64,000 nucleotides of DNA from Atrichornis clamosus (taxonomy: Eukaryota > Chordata > Aves > Passeriformes > Menuridae), in the NCBI GenBank assembly GCA_013400975.1, contig WBMZ01008927.1, positions 1-64,000 on the forward strand, in the 5' to 3' direction. How positions within the stretch are numbered: the first letter of the stretch is position 1; each line of letters begins with the position of its first letter. Under the pieces are notes generated by a model, which had not been told where the DNA came from, searched no databases, and saw only the letters and a list, made by a program, of their open reading frames with translations. Below, piece after piece: positions 1-10,765 of the stretch. The position numbers and the translations under genes were made by a program.

Positions 1-170
1 CGGCGCCCCGCGGGCGGAGGGGCTGGGCCCGACCGGGGCCCGCGGCGCGTCCGGCGGAGCCGCGGCCGCCGGCAGAAGTTTGCGGCAAACGGGTTGTGGC
101 CGTGGCTGCAGCCGCGGGTTTCTTTGTGCGTCTGTCAGCACTTTGGGTGTCATTCCCTCCGCTGCGCGGG
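1..170. promoter_or_regulatory. CpG island at the left edge, probable promoter or first-exon region of an unidentified gene
   Basis: The first 110 bases are extremely GC-rich and dense in CpG, in sharp contrast to the AT-rich sequence that follows. Such an undepleted CpG block in a vertebrate genome usually marks a constitutive promoter or 5' exon. No TATA box is seen. Neither strand shows a recognisable coding sequence here: a short open frame starting at 94 looks like chance. The direction of transcription cannot be told. It could serve a gene leaving the window to the left, or a first exon on the plus strand. It lies about 1 kb beyond the last visible dynein pseudo-exon, an unexpected place if the dynein gene were complete. 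Confidence 0.7.
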
Positions 171-1082
171 TGGCTGGCGGTTCTTCCCTTTTTTATTGCT
201 GAAAGAGGTTATTCTAAACAAGAGAAAAAGAAGAAAAGTCTTTGTAATTTCCGCAGAGGTTTCTAGAATGTACTGTCGAAAAGCAATATTATTTTATTTT
301 TTTTGTAATTTGTGAGTTTCTCAGCATTCAGGTGGATGCTCTTTCTTTAGTGCAGATATGTATTCCAAAGAGATACTTGATTTCTTTGACCGTATCTTTG
401 ATCATAGCTTATAACTACTACCTAGATACACCTATGTTTGTAAGTATCTTTTAAGAGTCAGTAACAAAAACTGTTTTAATTAAAAACCTTCCAAAACAAA
501 GATTAAAAAGGACAGAGGAAAATATGTAACCTAGAAGTCAAACCACGCTTTCCTCTCATGTATGATCCAAACGTTTTGGACCAAACCCTTTGCAGTATAA
601 ATTGGTGCAGTGAACCTCACTGATTTACCTCAGCTGAAGACCTAATTCCAGTGCACTGCATGCTCAGAATATATAAAAGATATTCCAGAGACACAAAAAC
701 ACATGGTCATGCATCTCAAGACAAACTAAACTAAGCTAGATGAAACCAAAATACATTCTTATTCTGTACTACAGTAATTACCTTTAGTGACTGCAAGTTC
801 TTCATTTCCCATGCACACAGGCATGTACTTAGCTAGAAACTGTATGTGATGCTTTAAAATGAAAAGCAGTAGTTTCTTGTTTGATTTTTAATATTTTTTT
901 TGGTGATAGATGTGCGGTCACTCTAGGATATGTGTGCAAATCTCTAAGAAATGAAATTCATTCTGCTTTATTATTGCATATCCTATAAAGGCTTTTAGTG
1001 ACTCCACTGATTCAAGTGGCTTTACAATAAGAAGTTTAATGCTCACAGTTTAAAAGTTTTATTTCTGTGGTGTTTTGCTTGC
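171..1082. other. AT-rich non-coding stretch between CpG island and last dynein pseudo-exon
   Basis: No gene or repeat is recognised here. The C-terminal exons expected for a dynein heavy chain after the segment ending at 1083 were looked for on the minus strand and not found. Confidence 0.5.
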
Positions 1083-1306
1083 CTGGTCAAATTTATCCAG
1101 CAGCATGGTGATCAGGCAGTATTACAGGTAGGGACTTATCAGTTATTTTAATGGGAGGTTTCCCAAATCCACTCTGGAATGAGATGTGCTTTAGGGGAAG
1201 GGGCAGTTCCCCACACTAAAAATTAATTGTCCTGGTGACTTCCTTCCCTGGTTTTCTTCAGTAATTTCTCTAATGTGTCCAGCCACTTTAATACAAAATA
1301 AATATT
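1083..1306 (-). pseudogene. DNAH11: Dynein pseudo-exon: segment after HWVILQ, with TAA, frameshifts and lost acceptor
   Basis: Minus strand reads NIYFVLKWL, DTLEKLLKK, EGSHQDN, then TAA (1223-1225), followed in frame by TAPSP, HLIP and, one base out of frame, IKITDKS. A further shift gives LDKFDQA. This reproduces NVHLVAKWL, GTLEKLLE, GSHxDY, APSPxxHIIPQG, IKITNEPP and ALxxFDQ. A long pyrimidine tract precedes the exon, but the acceptor dinucleotide reads TG instead of AG (plus-strand 1307-1308 is CA). The end is followed by GCAAGC, a GC donor or mutated GT donor. Multiple independent lesions make this clearly non-functional. It is the most C-terminal dynein piece visible. Confidence 0.85.
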
Positions 1307-1847
1307 CAGAGATGGGGAGGGAGAGGGGGGAGAAGGGAGGAAAAAATAGGCCTCCCAGTGAGCTATTGATTTGAAATTTGAAACATTTTATTGATACAAG
1401 AAAAATACAGACATAAGGAAGCAGTTTGATATTGCACAATATTTGAAAAAAATCCTGTGCATCTGTTTAGCACAATACACAGCATAATGACAGCAATCTT
1501 CCCTGTTTGTATCTATTCATCTGATTATACAGCGTAACAATTCTTTTTGCTACACATTTATTTACCAAAGGATTTTTTAAAATGGATAATAAATTAGTAA
1601 ATCAGATATCACGTGCTTGGAAAAATATGTTAGTTGAATCTCTACATGCAAGATAGTTGCAATTCATATTTTATGTGATATTCAGTGATACATATACACA
1701 TGAAGTTATGCGCTTCCCTTGTGGCAAAGACAAAGGAAGTTTTAAATCACTCTTTAGCACTTTTTCGTCTAGGCACACGTTATTTTGAAATACTTCAGTT
1801 TTTAACACTGCAGTGCAGCACTGATGTAATGAAGAGCTTTGACTTAC

Positions 1848-1975
1848 TTGAAGTATAACCCAGTGGCCTTCTTTTGATGCCTTTTCCATAGCTATTTCTG
1901 CTGCAGCTTCCTGTCCTTGACCCAGCAATACATTGTGAAGTTCTCCTGAGTCAATGGTAAATTCAAACTTGTTCC
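1848..1975 (-). pseudogene. DNAH11: Dynein exon remnant: AAA6 'LGQGQE...GHWVILQ' segment, open with intact splice sites
   Basis: This 128-bp segment is open for 42 codons plus two bases, flanked by TTCTGTTTAG and GTAAGTC. It contains [27 protein letters not shown] and [14 protein letters not shown]...GHWVILQ is one of the most conserved stretches of axonemal dynein heavy chains, in AAA6. The EKASKxGHW wording is closest to my recall of DNAH11; DNAH9 and DNAH17 have variants of DLAAKKGHW. Phase 1 start and phase 0 end agree with neighbours. Nothing in this exon is broken. Its status as pseudogenic follows from its neighbours. Confidence 0.88.
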
Positions 1976-2797
1976 CTAAACAGAACAATATATTGTACTA
2001 CTTTGAGCCAAATAATGAAGTGTTCAAACAAGCATGTGTTCTACACACAGTGTTTAAATGGTATCACATCACATGAGTCACCAAAGGGAAAAAACAGCCC
2101 TCAAAAATATAGTTTAAATAAATCAGCTGTGCTAGGATATTGTACTGCTTTCTGGCTGGGTATTCTGTATTAGCAAAATGCTCCTGTGTCTGAAAAGCAA
2201 GCCAGAGTGAAACGATTGATTCCTGCTGATGGCTTCCCTACATATTGGCTATATGAATATTTCAATGCACACTGAAGTGGATATGTTAGAAATTTATCTA
2301 AAGGAAAAAAAGAAACTAAGCTAATATCTCACTAAAGGTGTCATTACACACAAGCAATGAAAGGGGCTAAACAGAAGTCCTTACACTGGCGTTACGAGGT
2401 AGTTGGGCCAGAGGAGGGCTACCAGGTTTTCAGTAGGGTCATAGCTGTTGCTCAAGTATACTTGTGCAAGGTTGATGACTCGTGCTGCTAAAGTACACGA
2501 GCGCAGGTGGCTACCTCTGATTTCAGAAAGCAGCCAGCGTTCACCCGGGCAGCTGCCTGAGCCAAGCTCTGTAACTTTCCTCAGATACTGAGTGTTAGAG
2601 GTGTAATACTGTCGGTGTGTTAACATGTCACAGCACCTGGCAGTCGTGGAAAGGCCTGGTTTATTTCTCTGCTTGTGATAGAATTTCTAAGACCAGTGGT
2701 ATTGCTAACTAACTTGGTAGACATTTCTTTTATTTCATGATAAATGTTATGTTTTCTCATGATTGTTAGTAATAGCATCTAGTCCAGACTGATCTAA

Positions 2798-2930
2798 TGG
2801 TTCAGAATCAATAAGGGGACCATCCCAGGAGATAAACACTACTGGGAAACAGCACTGCCTCTTTGGAAGTTTTTGTGAACACTGGACACATTCTGTTCCA
2901 AGTTACATTGAGGCAAAGTTCCCATAAATT
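2798..2930 (-). pseudogene. DNAH11: Dynein pseudo-exon: AAA6 'ILSPGVD' segment with stop
   Basis: One minus-strand frame gives LPQCNLEQ, VHKNFQRGS, a stop, then LSPGMVPLLIL, matching LGxKYVER, LVKAFEESS and (FFI)LSPGVDPLKDLEIL at the right spacing apart from a one-residue gap. LSPG-x-x-PL is a hallmark of dynein AAA6. The isoleucine before LSPG is replaced by a stop and Cys. Splice sites at both ends are not recognisable. It is placed exactly between the flanking AAA6 pseudo-exons, and its last residues abut the split Gly that begins the 1848-1975 exon. Confidence 0.7.
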
Positions 2931-3106
2931 AAGAATTACAGTTGACAGAACCTTGTGAAAAACAACAGTTAAGGTGTAAGACCTACCTATGGGACATAAT
3001 ATTTTATCATGACTTCTATTTGGTAGAGATCCAAATGCAACACACGTTAGGGTCACTCACAGCACAAAATCTGTCCTTCAAAGGGCTGAGGCTGGTAATG
3101 CAAACT

Positions 3107-3303
3107 GACAGCACAAGTCATCCCCGACATTCTGCTGTCTCACAGAATTATCAGGTTCAGGAGAGAACTTTTTTCATGCTGTTGGAAATGTCTCCTTTCT
3201 GGACATTTAAAATCCATGTCTTTTGCTTGTCCTTTACAGGAACCTTCAGTATCTCTGTTCAAGTAATATAATTTGTTTATCATTGTCCACACTTGAAAAA
3301 ATG
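3107..3303 (-). pseudogene. DNAH11: Dynein pseudo-exon: AAA6 segment with in-frame TGA and internal deletion
   Basis: The minus strand reads VWTMINKL, NRDTEGS, CPERRHFQQ, SLLNLIIL, a TGA stop (3140-3142), and then DSRMSGMTCAV. This corresponds in order to SWxAIKAL, DRDVEGSAK, ECPEKEKLPQ, SLIQKLILL, R, and AMRPDRMTYAL. The stop stands where the family has an arginine, as expected from CGA-to-TGA decay. About four residues between the W-x-x-I-K block and NRD are missing without loss of frame, indicating a 12-base deletion or so. Acceptor TACATAG is plausible. The donor (near GTTTGC) is weak. Confidence 0.85.
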
Positions 3304-5699
3304 CTATGTAAAGCCAGTACATTTGAGCACAAGCATATGGATTTTTAAAATCAATGTAACTGAATTTTTTAATTTGTAAAAATAAATATAAAATGTATTA
3401 AAAATATATTAAAATGTAGGGACATTATTGTAGACACTGTACCCTGATTTCTCTTCATGGAGAGTTAAAGAGAAAATCAAGTAAATGTTGAGACAGTGAT
3501 CAGTATAAATTCAGTATTAAGTTTGGTTTTCTGTAATTAGAAGCTTTAGGCCAGACCAGCTGTGAAATTAATAGAAAACATTTGTAATATTTATTAGCGT
3601 TTATTTTCTCTAAAGCTTTGGGTTTTATTTTGTGCCAATTTTCCCATTTAAAACATTTTAAAATCTTTTAAAACCATGCAATGTGGTTTCTGGATATCAT
3701 AAGCTTAAATCATACACATATAGAAACATTCCTCAGAGTATATGAGTGTGTTCACAGACGATGATTAAGTGTGTCAGCTTATAGGACCACCTAAGCCTTC
3801 ACCAAAACATGGACAAAATTCTAAACATAAACCTTTTCTGAAATTTCTGCCTTGACAAAGTAAATGTGGACTTTTGTGTGTAAGCTTTTTAGTATGTCAA
3901 CAAGGCTAGAAACGCTGACTTGTGCTGAGAAAGAGTTTTAATACAGCATTCCAAGGTCAGTTGAACACAGATTTCTCTAGAAGATGAATAGTCTCTATTG
4001 CCAGATCAAAGTTATGTGGTGAAATGCTTAAAATTTTGAAAGTCTGTAAGAACCAGACTTAAATTTTCCACTGTTGTAAGAAACAACAAGAGAGCTCCAC
4101 ACCATTATTATTTATCGTGTTGTACAGGGATGTGCTGAGTTCTTTTACTTGGTATTTAATCCAGAGGTGCATTCAGCTATGTGTTAGCAGCGAGCACTGA
4201 GCCATTAGAGTAGCAAAAGATAGGACAGAAATATAAACTGTTGGCTGCAATTGCCCCTTTGAAAAAGAACAGGAATTTTGAGAGGGGAGAGGAGTTTCCG
4301 TGGCCTCGGTGGAATTTATTATTCTCTGGAAACAGGTAAACCAACCCTGGCTCGGGAAGATACTTTAGAATAGGAAATGTTTTGCCTTTGAAATGTACCA
4401 GATTACATGTCATTTCAAATAGTGTTCATGGCAAAGATACCCCTGGGACCACCTTACAAGAGCTTTATTTCTTGCCTGCAAATTAGTCAATTCAAAACAC
4501 TTCTCCTCTCATCTCTGCCTTCAGCTCTTAATACCACACATGCCATTCGTAAAATAGCAGAGAAGAATGAAAAGACCCTGAATACAATGGTACAATTAAA
4601 AAAATAAAACAAAAGACTGTAAAATCAAGAACAAGATGGGTTTCAGCCGACAACGAAAAGAATGAAATTTTGGTGCATTTTTGGAGCCATTTCAATAAAC
4701 CCTCTTTCTTCCGTTTCAGCAGGGGCTCATTGAAACAGCTATGTTTTCCAAGTGCAGGCAGACAGACAATAGCATCTAAATTATTTTTAAGAAAGCACTT
4801 ATAGCACTAAGCACTCACTACTACTAAATCCATCTTAGAGGAGAAGGGTGGAGGAAGAAGAAAGGTCAACAAATGTATCAAGTTCTTTGTGTAATGCCTC
4901 ACTGACATTTTCCAACTCCCTCAGCTGGCTTTTATTTTTTTATTTTTTATTTTTCAGAATCCTGGTAAAATGCAGTAAAGGATTTAAGGTTATCATCTGT
5001 CTCTCTCTAACTTCTGACATCTCTTTATAACAAGAAAGAGTCACAGCCAACTGTAACAGGAGGGCAACACAATGAATCCTGGTAAGACAGGAAAGGGGGG
5101 AGGTTCAACTTTGCTGCCCCTTTGCCCCTATTTCTTCCTCACAGAACAGAAGTGCCATCTGTTACTAGTCCTAACATGCATGCATTTGATTTCCATTCAG
5201 TAATAACTATCACAGGAAAAAGATTATCAAGTGATCTAAAACACTATCAGCATTAGCAAATCTTCCCATCCAGTGTTTTGTTTGCACCTCCAAAGATCTT
5301 GCAGATGAAATGGATAAAGGCAAGTGTCTTAATTGCCAAGAATTATTCTGTTCTCTGGTAGAGGACCATATGGTCAAGGTGTGGATCATGACTAGACTGA
5401 GGATATTTAGGTGCTTAGGTCAGAAAGAGATTTATGAAAATCAAACAAGAGGACTGATGTTTAGATTTTCCAATCTGAATTCACTACAGTCTCTATTACT
5501 TGGTGTTGTAATACATCATTATAATAATGCAAAATCAAATCACAGCATGTTGTGTGAGGCTAGACAGTATTAAAGTGTTAGCCTGTTTCAAAGTAATTTG
5601 TAAAAATGTTTCTTAGGCTTCAGTAAAATTTGTCGCATTCACAAGTAAAAACCCCAAGACCACCAAAGACCTTCCAGTCCAGCAAACTCAGTTTAAGAT
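3304..5699. other. Intronic stretch of the dynein pseudogene
   Basis: AT-rich, with short T-runs near 4930-4960. No exon or repeat was recognised. Confidence 0.4.
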
Positions 5700-6260
5700 T
5701 GTTTTGACTGGGGTGGAGTTAATTTTTTTCATAGCAGCTGGTATGGGGCTGTGTTCTGGATTTGTGCTGGAAACAGCGTTGATAATTCAGGGATATTTTA
5801 ATTATTGCTGGGCAGTGCTCACACAGAGTCAAGGCCTTTTCTGTTCCTCATGCCGTTCCACCACTAAGGAGGCTGGGGGTGCACGAAAAGTTGAGAGGAC
5901 AACAGCTGGGACATTGACCCCAACTGACCAAAGGGATATTCCATGCCATATGGCATCATGCTCAGTGTGTAAACTAGACATGGATGCTGGCTGGGGATCA
6001 TGGCTCAGGGTCTGGGCATTGGTTGTTGGGGGTGAGCTATAGTTTTTCATATGCATCGCTTTCTCTTGGGTTTTATCTACCTCTTTTTTTGATATTATTA
6101 TTATTGTTATTATTCTTATATTTCAATTATTAAAGTGTTATCTCAACCCATGAGTTTTCTCTCTTTTACCCTTCCAGTTCTTTATCATCCATCCTGCAGT
6201 GGAGGGAGGGATTGAGTGGCCGTGTTCTGCTTTGTTGCTGGCTGGGGTTAAACCACAACA
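5700..6260 (+). mobile_element. Solo LTR, avian ERVL-like family, with 5-bp target duplication
   Basis: The element starts TGTTTTGACTGGGGTGGAG and ends GGTTAAACCACAACA, the terminal sequences of a widespread avian endogenous retrovirus LTR. It contains the family landmarks TTATCTCAACCCATGAG and a T/A-rich trinucleotide patch. Flanks are AAGAT (5695-5699) and AGGAT (6261-6265), a 5-bp duplication with one difference, the size typical of ERVL-type integrases. No internal retroviral genes adjoin it, so it is a solo LTR left by recombination between two LTRs. It lies in an intron of the dynein pseudogene. Strand is given relative to the TGTTTTG end, and the transcription direction was not established. 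Confidence 0.85.
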
Positions 6261-6265
6261 AGGAT

Positions 6266-8487
6266 CCAAAAAAACAATGAGAACATCTTTTCTTCCTAAC
6301 TCGCTGCAGGTGCCAAAGACTGTCTGGAGCCCTCAGTAATGCCCAGTTATGCCTGATGTCTTATTGTTGAAAGAAATGGGGTGCAGCAGCAGATGTCTGC
6401 GAAGCAAAGGTGCCTACAATGTGCTGTTTGCAAAGCAGGGTAATGATTAAAAAATTGGTGCAGTGGGATTTCTCTGTCAGAGCCTTTCAGGTGTTTAGGT
6501 GCTCTTTCCTCCTGCCGCCTATACCCGATTGTTTTAGCAGTCTCTTATTCTACATCTTCACACCTTTTCTCCTTTTGTTCTAGTTGTCTGCATACCTTGT
6601 TACTTAAAACGCTTCCATGATCAGAAGTTAGCCATGTCGTCAGAGGTCAGCTTTCTTCCTAAAGGCTGGGAGATGCATGGCCAGTACTATTACAATGTAA
6701 ATAAACTTGTAAAATGGTTCAAGAGAGAAAAGCCAAGAAAATGACTAGCAAGTAGCTTGTGCTTTAGACTAGTTTAATTTGCTCAAGTCAAATCTGAAGC
6801 TGATCTGTCTGGCAAACCTACTGATGTCTACATTGTCAAAATACATGAGACAACATTTCATTTCTCCAAATTTCCATTAATTTCATTGCCTTATTTTCTT
6901 TCTTTTCCTCCCACACCAGGATGACATTTTTGAAGTGTACTTTTAAGAGCATAATTTGATCAAATGATCCAAGGGAACTCCCTATAGATATCCATGATTT
7001 AATGCTAGATCTGTTCTAAAGGTTGGCATGCCTGACAATGGCAATTTGTTTAACCACAGTTAATTTAAAAATAATTAATATAGTGTGTTTTTTCTGAGCA
7101 GAACTGCATCTTGCTTACACAGCTCGATCAGAAATGTATCAGACAAAGGCAGGGCCCAGCCATGTGATGTGGTGAGCATTCTGAGCATCCCAACCTCGAC
7201 CAGAGCAGGTGTTTGGCACCTTGCTGAAGTCAATACATTGCACATGTCCTTGTGCAAAATGCTTGTAGGTGACTTACAGATGACCTTGAGGATACTGGGC
7301 AAGAATTCATTGGTTGGCTGATTTATGTTTCAGTAGATATTCTGTGCTCTGAAAACAAGTAGGGTCAGCAGCTGAATCTGAATTTCTTTGTCTGTCTTCT
7401 CTTTCTTTTCTCCATTTGGGATTTTACTTTCCAGTTCCCAACATATGCAGTAGAAGCCAAAGAAATCTCTTTTATCAAGTTAATATTTTTATCCTAGTCC
7501 TGGTTCACATCCATGTAGGCTTTGGGCTCCTCTGCTCTGCATGCATTTGTCACTCTTTTCAAAGGGAAGAAGGAAACTCTTGGTATGGGTGCAGAACTTA
7601 GAAGAGATCTATGCTGAATATGAGCAAGAACACAGCTGCATAAGACTCAGCATACTTCTCACAGACAAAATGCAGTGAAGGAAAAGATGACACTTTAAGC
7701 TAAATGAGAGATCATTATACAACACTCTTTCCATTCAGCTCCTTCTAGGAGGAATATATATATGTGTGTGGCAGCAGCACTGGGGATGTGAAGAGCTGCT
7801 TTGAAAGTTGATGCAGTTCCCAGTGTTTGAGATGAGGATGGAAAGTGGAGAGTAGGAAAATTGGCTGTCCCTGCAGAGGTGCCCCCCAGCCACAGCAACG
7901 TTTGTAAAGTCATACTTTTCTGTCCTTAACAAGAAAGCTGCCTGGATTGATTCAGAGCAAAGGCAGTTTGTAGGAAGCATTTCAGACTGATGTTCTTGCC
8001 TGAGGAGGGGGTTTTCCAGGGGCCTGGCAGACCCAGTTGGCAGCATGAACAGCTCAAGCTACAGCAAGGAGACCCAAGCAGAACTACACAAACTTGTCCA
8101 TATTCCCTTGTACTGTGGTGAAGCAGGAAAGCATGCAAAGGAGACCTGAAAATCTTCAGGCAAAGGACCGTTCTGTGGGCTTCTTGGCCACACATACCTG
8201 TGAACACACACAGAGTCGTAAATGGGAGCTCGTGCAGGGTTCGTGCTGTACTGGGAGAGCTCACTGGCATGTGAAAGTAAGCTTTACCTTTTCAAACAGA
8301 CCAATGCAAATGATGGTTGAGGGTGTAACGCAGGCAGCTGGCCTCTTTACATGCAGTCTCACGTTGTCAGAGGATTTTGCTCACTGCACTGCCTTGTGAA
8401 ATACAACAGTAAAAGCCTGTGACTGGAGGGAAAGTGGTAAGCCAGTGGTAGCACTAGATTAAAACAGCAGCACGCAAACACACTGAC
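6266..8487. other. Intronic stretch of the dynein pseudogene
   Basis: No recognisable exon or repeat was found. The dynein exons expected between the pieces at 8488 and 3303 (about 90 residues) were not identified here or in 3304-5699. Confidence 0.35.
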
Positions 8488-8694
8488 CTCTTCCTGAGTG
8501 GTAATCTCGAGTGAGAGCTAATTCACTGGATTGATTTTATTCAGCTTGTCCATGAGAAAATAGAGCACAGCAGCATTGACTGCAACTGGCCAAAAGTGCT
8601 TGTGAGCTTCAGTGATCTTTATAGCGCTTGTTTCAGCTTCCAGGTCCTTAAAGATGTTGGCGATGTTATGATGTGCTATTACACTCAAAGTCTT
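8488..8694 (-). pseudogene. DNAH11: Dynein pseudo-exon: buttress to AAA5/AAA6 connection, with premature TAG
   Basis: The 207-bp minus-strand segment starts in phase 0 after CCAATCAG and ends before GTCAGT. It reads through a helical stretch to ITEAHKHFWPVAVNAAVLYF and DKLNKINPV, equivalent to INEARExYRPVAARASLLYF and NDLxKINP in beta dyneins. The codon for the glutamine of the Y-Q-FSL block is TAG (8518-8520), consistent with one CAG-to-TAG change. Downstream the match survives as LSL and then fades. No frameshift is needed across the first 58 codons, so this exon has decayed less than the AAA5 exon at 16.4 kb. Confidence 0.85.
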
Positions 8695-10399
8695 CTGATT
8701 GGCAAAAATGTATTGGCAAAAGGCACAGAATGTAAATGAATCTAAGAATTTATTGTTAGTCCAATTAACGTTTTAAACAGTCTAATAGTCAAAATTACAT
8801 AATGAATACAGGAAGACCTCATTAAAAATAGAGTTAAAATTGCTACACTAAAAATTCCCTCTACTCTGGTGTTGTGCTTACTCCTCCAGTGCTCCTTTGG
8901 GTCTTAAGATTGACACTTTGGTATTTCTCAAAAGGAATGGGGGAGTATTATGATGAGTTATCACCAGGAGTAGTGTGATACTCATGGGAGAGAGATGTCT
9001 TTCTTCTCAGCCTGGTGTCTGCTTGGATTTAATTTTATATGTTTTCTTAACACTATCATCTTACTATGATTAAATGGCTGATTTGTGTCATCTGTGTCTG
9101 CACTCTGCCCCACAGCTGACTCTAGAGCTGTAGGCAGTTCAGTTCACAATGAATAACCATTTGTTATTACCCTGAACTAGAGTTAAACTAAAACAAATCT
9201 AGTCAAGAATGCCTCACAGCCGGACAATTGCTATCACAGCTAAACCAAGTTAAAATCTATCTAGGCCCAGACAAACCCAGGGCATTGCTGAGTCGTGTAG
9301 TCTGTCATGTTTATACAAACCTTGTTGCTTTTTACTAATAATGGCAACATCACATTGGGCTGTAAAGTCACTTGGGACAGTCTGTGAAATGTAGAGTTCA
9401 GTAAGCATTTGCAAACCCTGCTATGACTGCAGAATCATGACTGAGCAGCAGATCTTGGAAGCATTCACACTTTTCTAACTTCTCTTGAATTAGAATAATT
9501 CAAGGTCTGATTGACTTGTATTTCTGCATTGCCATCAGGAGGCCAGCTAACAAAAAGTATTTGATTTTCATTGCCAATATAATTTGCACAATCAGCAGGA
9601 ATACTGTGATTATTAAACTGAGAGCTACAGTTTGTAGTGCTAAGTTAAAAATTCTTATAGCTGCAGGAGACCATAGTGTAACCTGGTAAAGGTATAGGAT
9701 AATTAACAACACACTCTTCAATCTAAGATACAACACACACACACACGGCCATGGACACACAGACACTATCAGGCAGGTTTTACACAAGTTGGTTCACAAC
9801 AATTTCTGAAATTCTGGATCTGTACACAAATACAACTAGATCTCATGTATATGATTAGAGTTTGATTGGAAACAGAATGCGAGATGTCATAGTCACATCT
9901 GTTTAACTTTTGAGATAAGCAATCATCTGAAGACTGGAAACTAATATCTTCACATCTTTATTAAATATTTCAGTGCTATTTGCTGGCATTCTTCTGAAAG
10001 ACTCACTGAATATTCCAATTTTTTGGCAGACTGTGTTCACAGATGCACGTCTTTAATAACAGAAACACTTGTTATACATTTTCAAAATTATCTGATCAGC
10101 TTCCTACTAACAAGAAGAACTTTTCCATCAAATTGAGACATGACTATGAATTTTACATATATGCAGTTTCCACCATGTGCAAAATTCAAGATGTTTTAAA
10201 ATACCTCCCAAACAATAGTACGTAAATGGTGCATTTATTTTTAAAATGTGATTTTTCCATGGCAAAAAAAAAAAAATTATACCCTGTTGATCCATATTTT
10301 CTTCTACGTTTTATAAACACTCACAGTTTCAACCATACTTGTAACTCTATGTATATTTTAATATTACAAATATAGATATTAATATCTAGGTGATCTGAG
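8695..10399. other. Intronic stretch with a short CA microsatellite
   Basis: A CA dinucleotide run lies near 9731-9746. Otherwise nothing was recognised. Confidence 0.45.
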
Positions 10400-10765
10400 T
10401 GTGGTTACTCCCAAGGAAAGGACGTACAGACCTCCTCATCTGAAGAGACCTCACCTTGAGAGCCACAGCCTTACAGGCTCCTCTGCCAATATTTCACCAC
10501 CCTCATGGTAAATAATTTTTCCTAATCCCTGGTCAGAATTTCTGTTCCTCTGACTTCTGCAGGTTGCCTCTTTCCTGTCCTTGTGCACCTCTAAGAAAAA
10601 CCTGTCTCTGTCTTCTCTGTAGCCTCTTGTGAAGTGTTTCCAGACTGCAATAGATCCCCCTGCCCTCTTGGCCTTTTCAAGGCTGCAGACCTGCAGTGCC
10701 CTAAGCCTCTCTTCACAGGTTTCCTGCTGCATCCTCCACTGGAGTAGCACCAGTAGGTTCATGTC
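10400..10765 (-). mobile_element. CR1 LINE fragment (3' part)
   Basis: Read on the minus strand, this contains the typical CR1 tail sequence order: a GTGGAGGATGCAGCAGGAAACC-like region, GAGAGGCTTAGGGCACTGCAG, CAGCCTTGAAAAGGCC, and later GAGGGTGGTGAAATATTGGCAGAGG. These correspond to the CR1 consensus features of one stretch near the 3' end. CR1 is the dominant LINE of birds. The copy is 5'-truncated, diverged, and lacks the final octamer repeats. Any open frames inside are incidental. Confidence 0.88.

Noticed and set aside
94..315. 73-codon frame starting in the CpG island
   Set aside because: Ends in AT-rich sequence, shows no family resemblance, and has no splice context proving a coding exon.
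1848..1975. Reading this exon as part of an intact functional dynein gene
   Set aside because: The exon itself is intact, but exons on both sides carry stops, shifts and lost splice sites.
6634..6744. Short plus-strand frame beginning MSSEVSFLPKGW
   Set aside because: Only 36 codons, no family match, no conserved context. It lies in a dynein-pseudogene intron.
7635..7740. Possible dynein exon for the MESITHAVFLYT region
   Set aside because: Spacing of the few matching residues does not fit, and both splice sites are absent.
10451..10762. 103-codon minus-strand frame
   Set aside because: Lies wholly within a CR1 3' fragment outside its coding part.
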